A stretch of DNA of 64,000 nt from Methylococcaceae bacterium UBA7658 (lineage in GTDB: Bacteria; Pseudomonadota; Gammaproteobacteria; Methylococcales; Methylomonadaceae). Under the pieces are notes generated by a model. It had not been told where the DNA came from. It saw only the letters and a program-made list of their open reading frames with translations, and did not search any database. The stretch is taken from assembly GCA_002483425.1 (NCBI GenBank), contig DLHW01000034.1, positions 8,669-72,668 of the forward strand, written 5' to 3'. A program made the position numbers and the translations under genes. How positions within the stretch are numbered: position 1 is the first letter of the stretch; every line of letters begins with the position of its first letter. Shown here piece after piece: positions 16,948 to 25,162 of the stretch.

Positions 16948-18678
16948 TTACAAATCCGCATCCGGTTTAATACCGGTAATACCTTCCGCAACCCGCTCCG
17001 ACATCGCCGAAATAGTTGCTATAGGATTGGCCCCCACTGACGTCGGCAATATGGCGCCGTCGGCTACATAAAGTCCTTGATAACCGAAAACTTGCCCGAA
17101 AGTTTTCAGATCGGCGCTGGTTACGCCTTTGCTGGGATCGTCCGCGATTCGGCAGCCGCCTAAGGAATGTACGGTGATATTGTTTCTCACCAGCCAATTC
17201 GGCAGTGGAATAAAGGCTTTGGCTTTCGACCACGCTTTAAAGCGATGTCCGATCTCCAGGATTTTGTTGTACAGCGGCATATTCTCGTCTATCGGCCACT
17301 TAATATTCAAAAAACCTTTGTCATTCAGTTGCATGACGCCGTTGCTGTTGTCGATACCCATGCATAGCAAGACGCTGCTGTAGAAATTCGGGTCGCCTTG
17401 CAGTAACGAACGGAAAAAATAACCGATTTGTCCAGTGTTATTACCGCTGAAAAGATGCATGACCCATTGTTTGACGGCGTTAAAGAATGCCTCAAGATGA
17501 GAGGTTCCGGGCAGGGCGTTGATGTACCAAGCAGCAAAATTCGGATAGCTGGCGTCTTCCAGCACAAAAGCGTGCTGGCGGTTGAAATCCTTGAACAGGT
17601 TGAAATCGGTCCTTTGTGTGATCACCGGGCCGTAATTAGGGTTGACTTCCTTATCGCCTTGAACGACGAAGGATAGAAAATCGCCGTTTCCTGAAAAATG
17701 TTTACCGAGATTGTCGTTGATGTTCGGCAAAGTCTTATAAACATCGCGGCAGCGCATCAACAGCTCGGTGCTGCCTAAAGAACCCGCCGACACCACTACA
17801 CGCTGCGTGATAGCGCTGTATTGATTTTTATTGTCGTTCAAATCCCACCAGTAGACCTTAAAGCCGAATTTACCGGTCGCCTCGGGGCTGTCGTTGCCGT
17901 CTTTATCGACGGGGACAATTTTTTCTACAAGCATTTCCGTTTTAATGGCGGCTTGGTAACGATTTTCAGCAGCAAACAGATAATTCAAATCTAAAGTATT
18001 TTTGGAATGCGTATTACAGCCAACATCGCATTCCCCGCAATAGACGCATGAAGTTTGGATTGCGCCGTAGCGGTTCTTATCTTGAACGCCAATTTCCAAA
18101 GGATTTTCGAAATCGTTGCCGAAAAACACGTTGATGTCCACCAACTCGGACTGCGTTTTTTCCGATTGTGCGAACTCCTGAAAGCGTTCGGTGCGAATGA
18201 TGCGCCGGGGATCGTCGCCGCCTTTATTGGCAGGAATTGGCCTAGCGCCGAGAACGCTTTTGGCGACCTCATAATACGGCTGCAGCACCGATTTTTTACA
18301 GGTCGCCGGCCAATTCTCGTCGAATACTTCCTCCGGCGGTTGCAAGAAGACGTTGGCGTAAATCAGCGAACCGCCGCCCAAACCGGCGCAGACCAAGGCA
18401 TCGATATGCTCGAAATTGCGAATGTCGAATAAGCCGTGGCTTTCGTTTCTGTCGGCGATTTTTTTCGGCTTACTTCGACCTTCTTCGATCTTTACATTCC
18501 AAAAAAATTTATCGGCAAAATCATGCGGCGAACGCGGAAATGATCCCTTAGGATAACGTTTGCCGCGTTCTAGCAGCAGTACTTTCCCCGGCCATTTTTT
18601 CGCCAAACGGCAAGTATTGATCGATCCGCCGAATCCGCTACCGATCACAATTGCTTGGTAATCGTATGTGATAGCCAT
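16948..18678 (-). CDS. GMC oxidoreductase, cholesterol-oxidase type
   Basis: A 576-aa FAD enzyme that would oxidise a hydroxyl group, possibly on a sterol or other polycyclic lipid. The N-terminal dinucleotide fold has VIGSGFGGS; AGLGGGSLIYANVFLQPP is the second FAD contact. A cysteine cluster CVYCGECDVGC near residues 213-223 is typical of the cholesterol-oxidase/ferredoxin-like-loop branch. The C-terminal VHSLGGCRIADDPSKGV and VADGAILPTSVGANP carry the active-site region. No signal peptide. It is the last gene of a four-gene minus-strand group. The substrate is inferred only from family resemblance. Confidence 0.88.
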   Translation of the reverse strand: MAITYDYQAIVIGSGFGGSINTCRLAKKWPGKVLLLERGKRYPKGSFPRSPHDFADKFFWNVKIEEGRSKPKKIADRNESHGLFDIRNFEHIDALVCAGLGGGSLIYANVFLQPPEEVFDENWPATCKKSVLQPYYEVAKSVLGARPIPANKGGDDPRRIIRTERFQEFAQSEKTQSELVDINVFFGNDFENPLEIGVQDKNRYGAIQTSCVYCGECDVGCNTHSKNTLDLNYLFAAENRYQAAIKTEMLVEKIVPVDKDGNDSPEATGKFGFKVYWWDLNDNKNQYSAITQRVVVSAGSLGSTELLMRCRDVYKTLPNINDNLGKHFSGNGDFLSFVVQGDKEVNPNYGPVITQRTDFNLFKDFNRQHAFVLEDASYPNFAAWYINALPGTSHLEAFFNAVKQWVMHLFSGNNTGQIGYFFRSLLQGDPNFYSSVLLCMGIDNSNGVMQLNDKGFLNIKWPIDENMPLYNKILEIGHRFKAWSKAKAFIPLPNWLVRNNITVHSLGGCRIADDPSKGVTSADLKTFGQVFGYQGLYVADGAILPTSVGANPIATISAMSERVAEGITGIKPDADL

Positions 18679-18722
18679 TTATTTCTCCTTGCAAATTTAT
18701 TCTTATTGTTGATTATGCAATG

Positions 18723-19331
18723 TTAAATGACATGCTTGGCATACGAATCCCAAAGTTCTCCTAAGAAAAATTGTCCGAATTTGCCAATCGTCATTATTTT
18801 GTCGGTATTCGAATCCGCATCGGTGACGGTTATGGTCGATACCAAACGAATAAGATCGACGACATCCAGCGTCAAAATACCCGCGCCGACAACGGGGCCT
18901 GATTTGTCTGTGCCTTTGTGCAATTGGGTATATAAGGTTGTCGTTTCCGGCCAGAGTTGTAAACCGTGGTTTTCGCGAACTTCTTTTTTGCCCGCTAAGT
19001 AATAAGCTTCACCGTTGTGTTCGAAAGCCAGTTCGTAAACCATCAGTTTGAGTTTAGGATCGTCCGTTGGATTGAACAAATTAAACACGCCGGTGTTCGC
19101 CACAATGCCCATGCCTAAAGGCTTGAAGTCGATTGTGCCGGATAAATGCCCTGGATGTTCGGCTTCAGCGATAAACTTATCGATGTCGTCGATTTCGACT
19201 TTGGCATGCATGGCCAGTTCGGTGCCCGCTTGTTTGCCTTGGTCGCGCCCGGTTATTGGGTCGGTGGCGGACAAGGAAAAGCCGCCGGCCATGGTTTCTT
19301 TAAAGGTAATGCCTGGATTTTGTGCGTTCAT
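18723..19331 (-). CDS. Conserved protein of a GMC-oxidoreductase cluster
   Basis: A 202-aa soluble protein without a signal peptide, rich in beta strands (FKETMAGGFSLSATDP near the start, GHLSGTIDFKPLG in the middle). I recall similar domains next to or fused with cholesterol-oxidase-like GMC enzymes and alpha/beta hydrolases in large multidomain proteins, but I cannot verify that here. It lies 44 bp upstream of the GMC gene. An AGGAGG-containing ribosome site on the minus strand (19356-19361) is over 20 nt from the ATG, too far for normal use. It may be a lipid-binding or assembly partner. Confidence 0.7.
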   Translation of the reverse strand: MNAQNPGITFKETMAGGFSLSATDPITGRDQGKQAGTELAMHAKVEIDDIDKFIAEAEHPGHLSGTIDFKPLGMGIVANTGVFNLFNPTDDPKLKLMVYELAFEHNGEAYYLAGKKEVRENHGLQLWPETTTLYTQLHKGTDKSGPVVGAGILTLDVVDLIRLVSTITVTDADSNTDKIMTIGKFGQFFLGELWDSYAKHVI

Positions 19332-19509
19332 AGTGTTAATTAGGCTCCAGCGGAACCTCCTCCATTGTTAAGGTTAATAATAAAAGCTCCAAGCGGCGGA
19401 ATGGCTTGTTTCCTTAAGTTACAGCGAACGTTATTGCTAAATTCGAAATACTTTAGCTTAATTATTTGGATTTCATTAGGTATTAATTCACACAGGACGA
19501 GGGATTAGT

Positions 19510-20385
19510 TCATTCCCGCAGGACCGGCGCACTGGGCGGCGCCAGCCAAGTTTCGTTTAAACCGAGATCGATGACGGACTCAAAGCCTTCCGGAGCTGAT
19601 TTGGGTAGATGGTCCAGGTCAAGGAACCAGCTTTCGACATGGTCGTCGAGTATTCCGCTAATCGACGGCAGATAAAGCGTTGCAATCGGATCGCCAATTT
19701 CGAGTTCTTTTAGGCTTTGTAAGCGTGGATGATCGCCTATTACGAAGCGCGCTTTCGCGCTTTTAAAGAGATGAATACCGAACTTTGTGTCCAGCAAAAT
19801 ATCCGATTTCATGAGCATGCCTCGATACGAGCAATAATTGGACGCCCGGATTTTTACCGGAATCGAGGTCAATTTAGGCGGTTTTATTTCGACATATGCG
19901 ACTAATTTGCCGTCCAAATCGTATTGGCTGCTGACTTTATTCTCTTCGACAATAAAATTCAGTTGGCCTTGATGTTTGGGCATGCCCCAAATACCTTTGC
20001 CGCCTTTAACCGAAATTTCGGACGATACCGGCAAATCGATAACATATTGTCCGGTTTTGAAAATGTTCTGAAAAATAGCGGGCAGCAAACGCGGCGCCGG
20101 TTTGCTGCCGTGTGTGCAAGCTATGGCGATGCTGTACTCGATATATTTGCCGATAGTTGTTTCCCGGTAATCGATGACCGTTACGACCAGTACGCCGTTA
20201 TTCCAGAGCCGGAAGGGGTGAATGTCTCTGGTGGGCAAGAATTGTTTAGCTTTTTCTAAGTTGACCGGAAACAAAGCCATTAGCGCGGGTGAGTTCTTTG
20301 CTGATATAGGCAGTTTAAAGGGTATTCCGTCGACTAATGAATACCGTCCCGCATACTCTTTTATTCTATTCGGAAAGCAAATCAT
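19510..20385 (-). CDS. Acetoacetate decarboxylase-like protein
   Basis: A 291-aa protein of the acetoacetate decarboxylase (ADC) superfamily. The core motif KGGKGIWGMPKH near residue 130 corresponds to the region holding the Schiff-base lysines of true ADC, and a YREYTIGKY-like strand (IDYRETTIGKYIEYS) precedes it. Many members of this superfamily are not decarboxylases but act on lipids or secondary metabolites, and the context (GMC oxidase, hydrolase) favours such a use. It sits between the hydrolase gene (46 bp) and the 202-aa gene (178 bp) on the same strand. Confidence 0.75.
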   Translation of the reverse strand: MICFPNRIKEYAGRYSLVDGIPFKLPISAKNSPALMALFPVNLEKAKQFLPTRDIHPFRLWNNGVLVVTVIDYRETTIGKYIEYSIAIACTHGSKPAPRLLPAIFQNIFKTGQYVIDLPVSSEISVKGGKGIWGMPKHQGQLNFIVEENKVSSQYDLDGKLVAYVEIKPPKLTSIPVKIRASNYCSYRGMLMKSDILLDTKFGIHLFKSAKARFVIGDHPRLQSLKELEIGDPIATLYLPSISGILDDHVESWFLDLDHLPKSAPEGFESVIDLGLNETWLAPPSAPVLRE

Positions 20386-20431
20386 GACTGAACTCTCTTT
20401 GTTGTATTGAGTGGATATGAACGGCTTGGGT

Positions 20432-21481
20432 TTATCGGTTAAGCGCCTCGATGATTAAAGGAAAAGTATCTTGAGCGGCATTTTTACCCATGAAGACATC
20501 TAAATGACCGTAATTCGGAATGATGTGGAGCGAATGAAAATCTTTCCGATGTTTTGAAAAATAGTTGTAGGTACGGATTTGGCTTTCCGCCAAAAAACAG
20601 CGGTTGTTTTGACCGGCGAAGAAGGTAAAACGGGCGTCAGTTTTGGGTGCTTGCCCGGTAAAATCGGACGGCAATCCAGGTAAGTCTTCGACGGATACCA
20701 GATGCCCGCCGCGTACGCACTGCGTGATTTGATCGAAAAACGTCATCGGGACAGCTTTGAATTCTTCCTTTAACCACTCATGAGTCGTTTCATTGAGGTT
20801 TTCATGGCTCCATAAGGCCGGAAATCCGCTGCCGTAAGTGAAACTGACCAGTTTACAGACGGTATTATCACACTCGTGATGAGTTAATTTGACGATGCCG
20901 GTAATCAGTTTAGCGGTGAAATCGGGCGCATGAACGCCCCAATGCGGATTAAGGTATTGCGTTGTGAGTTTGACGGGAGGCACTAAAAAGTTAAGCTTGA
21001 ACGACGACCATTGCGATACTACAGGATGGAGCGAAACGGCGTTGCTAACAATGGTGTTGACTTCAGGCACGAGACCGGCAATCGCAGACATGGTAAAACT
21101 GGTTGAACCTTGGCAATGAATGACGGCTTTGAGTGTGGAACTGCCGGTTTCGGAAACAATCGTTTTCACAGCTTGCGGGTGGTCGTACAAAGCCGCTTGG
21201 TCGAGTGTCCAGCGGTTGGGCGGAAAATCGATACTCGCACGCCAATTTTCCAGCCAAACATCGTAACCTTCGGCTATCAAGGCATCGATAATCGTTGTTT
21301 CGATGGGAGCTCTGAAAATATTAGCCCGTACTCCGGCGCCGTGGACTAAAAGTACCGGACATTTAACCGGCGGCTTAGAACCGCGGATATTGATAAGGTT
21401 AAGCGGCATGCCGTCGCCCGCAGCAAAAGGAACTACTCGTTCGGTATAATGCTGTTTAGCCTCCGTTTTTTGCCTGACCAT
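20432..21481 (-). CDS. Alpha/beta hydrolase with a Cys nucleophile elbow
   Basis: A 349-aa alpha/beta-hydrolase fold protein. The oxyanion region is VLLVHGAGVRANIF (about 43-56), the nucleophile elbow is VIHCQGS with Cys123 where most lipases have Ser, and the catalytic His is probably His326 in NYGHLDVF. A Cys at this place is known from polyhydroxyalkanoate synthases and dienelactone hydrolases. The acid residue is not obvious. No signal peptide. First gene of the minus-strand set leading to the GMC oxidoreductase, so a role in releasing or transferring an acyl group of the same substrate is plausible but inferred. Confidence 0.82.
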   Translation of the reverse strand: MVRQKTEAKQHYTERVVPFAAGDGMPLNLINIRGSKPPVKCPVLLVHGAGVRANIFRAPIETTIIDALIAEGYDVWLENWRASIDFPPNRWTLDQAALYDHPQAVKTIVSETGSSTLKAVIHCQGSTSFTMSAIAGLVPEVNTIVSNAVSLHPVVSQWSSFKLNFLVPPVKLTTQYLNPHWGVHAPDFTAKLITGIVKLTHHECDNTVCKLVSFTYGSGFPALWSHENLNETTHEWLKEEFKAVPMTFFDQITQCVRGGHLVSVEDLPGLPSDFTGQAPKTDARFTFFAGQNNRCFLAESQIRTYNYFSKHRKDFHSLHIIPNYGHLDVFMGKNAAQDTFPLIIEALNR

Positions 21482-21968
21482 AAGAGTTCTCTCGGCTTAT
21501 TATTAAGGTTGCCGGGATCATTTAACCGTATTTTATGCAAATGTTGAAGCATTAATGCTCGATTCAACAGATGCCGGTAAAATGATGGGGACGATTAATA
21601 AATAATAGATCAAATTAGCGGTTTTTATTAAGCAATCGATGAAATAGTTACAGGTCGTCTAGATGTCTATAGAAAGTTGGTTCACGGCGTAATTAATGTG
21701 TGGCGGTGTTCGTACCCGATTTTACCGGGTTGGTTTAATATCAAATTCCGCGGAGCCGTGGTAGTTAAAACGTTATAGAAATCGAAAAAAATTATGCTTA
21801 ATAAAGGCGTTTTGTGGGTGCTAAGGTATGTAAGACTTAAACATTGAGGAAAAGAGTTAACAATAGAGATAACGCTCTTAATGATGAATCGGGTTAAGCA
21901 TTAAGCCAATCGAAACTATAAACGAAACGTAATATTCAATCGCTTATCTGGATAAGCGAAAATAACGG
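21482..21968. other. Non-coding region between the hydrolase and rnd genes
   Basis: This 487-bp stretch shows no convincing gene on either strand. It should hold the promoter of the minus-strand hydrolase cluster. Small hairpins are visible (ACCCG-attttac-CGGGT near 21716-21732, and the one at 21940-21959). No recognised RNA gene. Confidence 0.5.
21940..21959 (-). terminator. Hairpin just after rnd, possible terminator
   Basis: TCGCTTATC and GATAAGCGA form a perfect 9-bp stem with a 2-nt gap, 9 bp beyond the rnd stop codon. On the minus strand it is followed by ATTGAATATT, a weak T-rich tail, so termination is plausible but not certain. Confidence 0.5.
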
Positions 21969-23138
21969 TTATCTGCCGATTACTTTCAGTTTTTCATCCT
22001 GAATGCCGAATAAAAGATCGCCGTGTAATAGGCCGACCAGTTCTTTTCCCGCCATGGTATACCGCCAGCCGTGCAATAAGGGACAATCTTCGTCCTCATT
22101 GAACAATAAGCTTTCCAAGTCTTTACGGGATGCCAGAATGGTTGGATTTAATGCATTCTCTTCGGCGCGGATACGGACTAATGCAGTTAAGATATCCAAG
22201 ATGGCTTCATGTTGTTGGGATTTTTTATTAGAACGGTCCTTTTCTTTTAACGCGATGGGTTCTCTGTTTTTTGCTTCCGCTATCAATTCGCAAAGTTTAC
22301 GTCCGTAGCGCTGCACCGTTCGTTCGCTTATCCCGCGTATAGCGGCGAGGCTGATCGTCGTTTCCGGTTGTAATTTAGCCATATCGAAGATCAGTTCGTC
22401 GCGTAAAAGCCAAGTTTTCGGCCGGTTTTCGGCTTGTGCGGTGATTTCCCGCCATTCGGCCAACGTTTGGACAATCGACAGTTGTCTGGCGGTCAGTTTA
22501 TTTTTTCCTCTAATCTTTAGCCAGGCTGAGTGCGGTTCGACTTGATAATTATTGGGATTTTCAAGTTCCGAAAAATCCTGCTTAAGCCAATCCGCCCGGC
22601 CTAACGCGGTTAATTTTTCAAGCATGATTTGATAAATCTGGCATAAATAAATGACATCGTCCGCAGCATATTGGATTTCGGCCTGAGTTAAAGGACGTTT
22701 GCTCCAATCGGCGCGCGTGTGAGCCTTGTTTAGATTGACGTTCAATAAACTGGACACCAGCATGGCGTACCCCGGATTGTCCTGGTAACCCAGTAAAGGG
22801 GCGGCAACTTGAGTATCGAACAACGGACCAGGTACTTTTCCGGTCAATTGGTAAAAAATTTCGAGGTCTTGGTGGCAAGAATGAAAAACTTTTACGATGG
22901 CGGGGTTATAGATGGCGGAAAAAAGTTTATCCAAATTTGTAAGTGCGATAGGATCGACGCAAGCTACCCAATCCGGCGTTGCAATTTGCAACAGACAAAA
23001 TTTCGGATAATAGGTTTTTTCCCTTAGAAACTCGGTGTCCAAAGCCAGCCATGAGGCTTTTTGAATTTCTCCGCATAATGCGTCGAGACTGTTTTGGCTG
23101 TCGATGTATTGAATTTCGGTCATGATAGTCGTCATCAA
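21969..23138 (-). CDS. rnd: Ribonuclease D
   Basis: A 389-aa 3'-5' exoribonuclease that trims tRNA and other stable RNA ends. The DEDD nuclease core shows LALDTEFLREKTYYP (Exo I), FHSCHQDLEIF (Exo II) and YAADDVIYL (Exo III), followed by HRDC domains from about residue 215 (LQPETTISLAAIRGISERTVQRYG region). Length matches E. coli RNase D (375 aa). The first two Met codons are close together; an inner start at 23123 (MTEIQYIDS) is equally possible. It is the last gene of the lptD-surA group on the minus strand. Confidence 0.94.
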   Translation of the reverse strand: MMTTIMTEIQYIDSQNSLDALCGEIQKASWLALDTEFLREKTYYPKFCLLQIATPDWVACVDPIALTNLDKLFSAIYNPAIVKVFHSCHQDLEIFYQLTGKVPGPLFDTQVAAPLLGYQDNPGYAMLVSSLLNVNLNKAHTRADWSKRPLTQAEIQYAADDVIYLCQIYQIMLEKLTALGRADWLKQDFSELENPNNYQVEPHSAWLKIRGKNKLTARQLSIVQTLAEWREITAQAENRPKTWLLRDELIFDMAKLQPETTISLAAIRGISERTVQRYGRKLCELIAEAKNREPIALKEKDRSNKKSQQHEAILDILTALVRIRAEENALNPTILASRKDLESLLFNEDEDCPLLHGWRYTMAGKELVGLLHGDLLFGIQDEKLKVIGR

Positions 23139-23219
23139 GTGTTTGATGAATAAGAAGAATAGTTTTAGCCCTTTAAATAGTCAGCGTCAGTCTTAACGCG
23201 ATTCCGCAACGGCGCTGAC

Positions 23220-23810
23220 TTATTGGTTTATTTCATTCGATACGGTTTGAGGCGCAGTTTGCGTGTAACGGAAGCGCCTGTTATGTCTTTTTTTATTGCG
23301 TGGCTTAACCCGCCGGATATCGAGTTTTCGCCCGTTGATTTCGACACTTTTTAAGTGATGAAAAATTTCTTGCGGCATTTCATCCGGCAAGTCGATTAAC
23401 GTATAGGTTTCTTGAATACGCGCGTTAACAATGTTTTTGATATCGACGCCGGATTCCTCAACCAATATTTTTTTCAGTTCGCTTAGATCAAGCTGATGCT
23501 GGCCGCCGATATCAAGCCGGTAACGCACAAGCCTGACCGCAGGTACCGCAGTAGGCTCGTGCGGTTTTTCCGCGGAAACAAGAGGGCTGCCGGTTTTTTC
23601 CCCGCTATTAAGCTGAGCGCCTTCATGAATAAGGGTTAAAGCAGCCGCGCAATCCAGGACGCTGATTTTTAATTCGGCGGCCACAGCTTTGATCAAACGC
23701 CGCGGGTTGTCGAGATTTTGTGTTAAAAATATGGTTTTTACCTGATCTTTTAACAGCTTTTTTTTACTGTTTGACAGGTTTAAAGGTGTTACAGATTCGT
23801 TTTTGTCCAT
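23220..23810 (-). CDS. Stand-alone DbpA-type RNA-binding domain protein
   Basis: A 196-aa protein whose C-terminal half (about 95-170) matches the DbpA RNA-binding domain (an RRM): YRLDIGGQHQLDLSELKK, then TLIDLPDEMPQEIFHHLKSV and a LDIRRV strand. In DbpA this domain targets the helicase to 23S rRNA hairpin 92. Here no helicase is attached; the N-terminal half is a short helical region with a Pro/Glu linker, and the tail is Lys/Arg-rich. It lies between surA and rnd. A role in RNA binding or ribosome maturation is inferred. Confidence 0.78.
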   Translation of the reverse strand: MDKNESVTPLNLSNSKKKLLKDQVKTIFLTQNLDNPRRLIKAVAAELKISVLDCAAALTLIHEGAQLNSGEKTGSPLVSAEKPHEPTAVPAVRLVRYRLDIGGQHQLDLSELKKILVEESGVDIKNIVNARIQETYTLIDLPDEMPQEIFHHLKSVEINGRKLDIRRVKPRNKKRHNRRFRYTQTAPQTVSNEINQ

Positions 23811-23854
23811 CCTTTTATTGTTATACTAGGCAATCGTAGCCGGTGCAAATCAAA

Positions 23855-25162
23855 TTAAAGGCGGTCTTCAAATATTTCAACATAAGATTCGTCGCGTAAA
23901 CGGCGTAGCCAAAGTTCGGTTTCTTCTTCGATTTTCCGTTTACGAATAATATCCCTGATCTGGTTTTTTTTGAAATCGTTGGTGTTATCTTTATTTTCTC
24001 TTTCTAAGACTTGGATGAGGTGCCAGCCGAATTGTGTTTGAACCGGCTCGCTGATGTCGTTGATGGCAAGCTTATCCATAGCCTCTTGAAACGGTTTAAC
24101 CAAATCGTCGGGGCCGACCCAATCGAGCAACCCGCCTTTGAGCGCCGAACCTTTGTCGTCCGAATGGGCGCGGGCAATAGCGGCGAAATCGTCGCCGTCG
24201 GCAATGCGTTGTTTAAGCGCAAGCAAACGTTTTTGGGCTTCGGCGTCGTCAACCAATTCGTTGGTTTTGATAAGAATGTGACGGACTTTCGACTTGGTAA
24301 TCATTTGGGAGCCGACGCCTTTGACTTCCAGCATTTTAATGATGTGAAAACCGCTTGGGCTTCGAATGGGTTCGGAAACGTCGCCCGGCGACATTTTGCT
24401 GACCACTTCGACAAACAAGGTAGGAATATCGTTCTTACCGCGCCAGCCCAGATCGCCGCCTTTCAAGGCATTATCGTCGTTAGAGACGCTCATGGCCGTT
24501 TTGGTGAAATCCGCTCCGGACCGTAAATCGGCGATTGTCATATTGGCTTTAGCTAAGGCTTTCTTGATGACGTCTGCCGATGCGCCTTCTTTGACGGCAA
24601 TCAAAATATGACCGAGATGATATTGACCAATACCTTCTCCGCCCTTGTCCTCGGTTTCGATGAAGTGTTCGACTTCACGGTCGGTTACTTTAATACGGTC
24701 GGCTATTTCCCGTCCGCGTAACTGATTGATAACGATTTCATTACGCATATTGTCAAGGAAGTTCTTATAGGAAATACCTTGTTTTTGCAGTTCGTCTTTG
24801 AATTCTTCCAAGGACATGTTATTGCGTTGCGCTATATCGGTCGCGGAATTGGTTAGCATTTCTTCGCTAAGGCTGATGCCGGCCTTTTCCGCTAGATTCC
24901 GTTGCAGTCTTTCTATAATCATTTTTTCCAGAACTTGTTTTTTTAACACAAATTCGGGCGGCATGGCGCTATTACTTGCTTGAATCTTTTGCGCGATCGC
25001 CATTATTTCGTTGCTTAATTCATTCTCCAGAATCACATCGTCATCCACGACCGCAACGATTTTGTCCAAGACCTCGGCCGGGCTATGCGGCGCGCACAGT
25101 ATCGAACTCAGCAGTATTAGTGCTAAACCAAGGTTCTTTTTTAACATGTTCAGATCTATCAT
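23855..25162 (-). CDS. surA: Periplasmic chaperone/PPIase SurA
   Basis: SurA escorts outer membrane proteins, including LptD, through the periplasm. The 435-aa precursor has a signal peptide (KKNLGLALILLSSILC), an N-terminal SurA domain starting LDKIVAVVDDDVIL, and two parvulin domains: one from YHLGHILIAVKEGA (about 180-280) and one from KVRHILIKTNELVD (about 290-390), each with the GGDLGW/GGLLDW motif. The start overlaps the lptD stop by 4 bp (ATGA), so lptD and surA are translationally coupled; an inner Met five codons later would also give a normal signal peptide. Confidence 0.96.
   Translation of the reverse strand: MIDLNMLKKNLGLALILLSSILCAPHSPAEVLDKIVAVVDDDVILENELSNEIMAIAQKIQASNSAMPPEFVLKKQVLEKMIIERLQRNLAEKAGISLSEEMLTNSATDIAQRNNMSLEEFKDELQKQGISYKNFLDNMRNEIVINQLRGREIADRIKVTDREVEHFIETEDKGGEGIGQYHLGHILIAVKEGASADVIKKALAKANMTIADLRSGADFTKTAMSVSNDDNALKGGDLGWRGKNDIPTLFVEVVSKMSPGDVSEPIRSPSGFHIIKMLEVKGVGSQMITKSKVRHILIKTNELVDDAEAQKRLLALKQRIADGDDFAAIARAHSDDKGSALKGGLLDWVGPDDLVKPFQEAMDKLAINDISEPVQTQFGWHLIQVLERENKDNTNDFKKNQIRDIIRKRKIEEETELWLRRLRDESYVEIFEDRL

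Noticed and set aside
24011..24526. 171-codon open frame opposite surA
   Set aside because: It lies fully inside surA in antisense, has no recognisable domain, and surA is certain.
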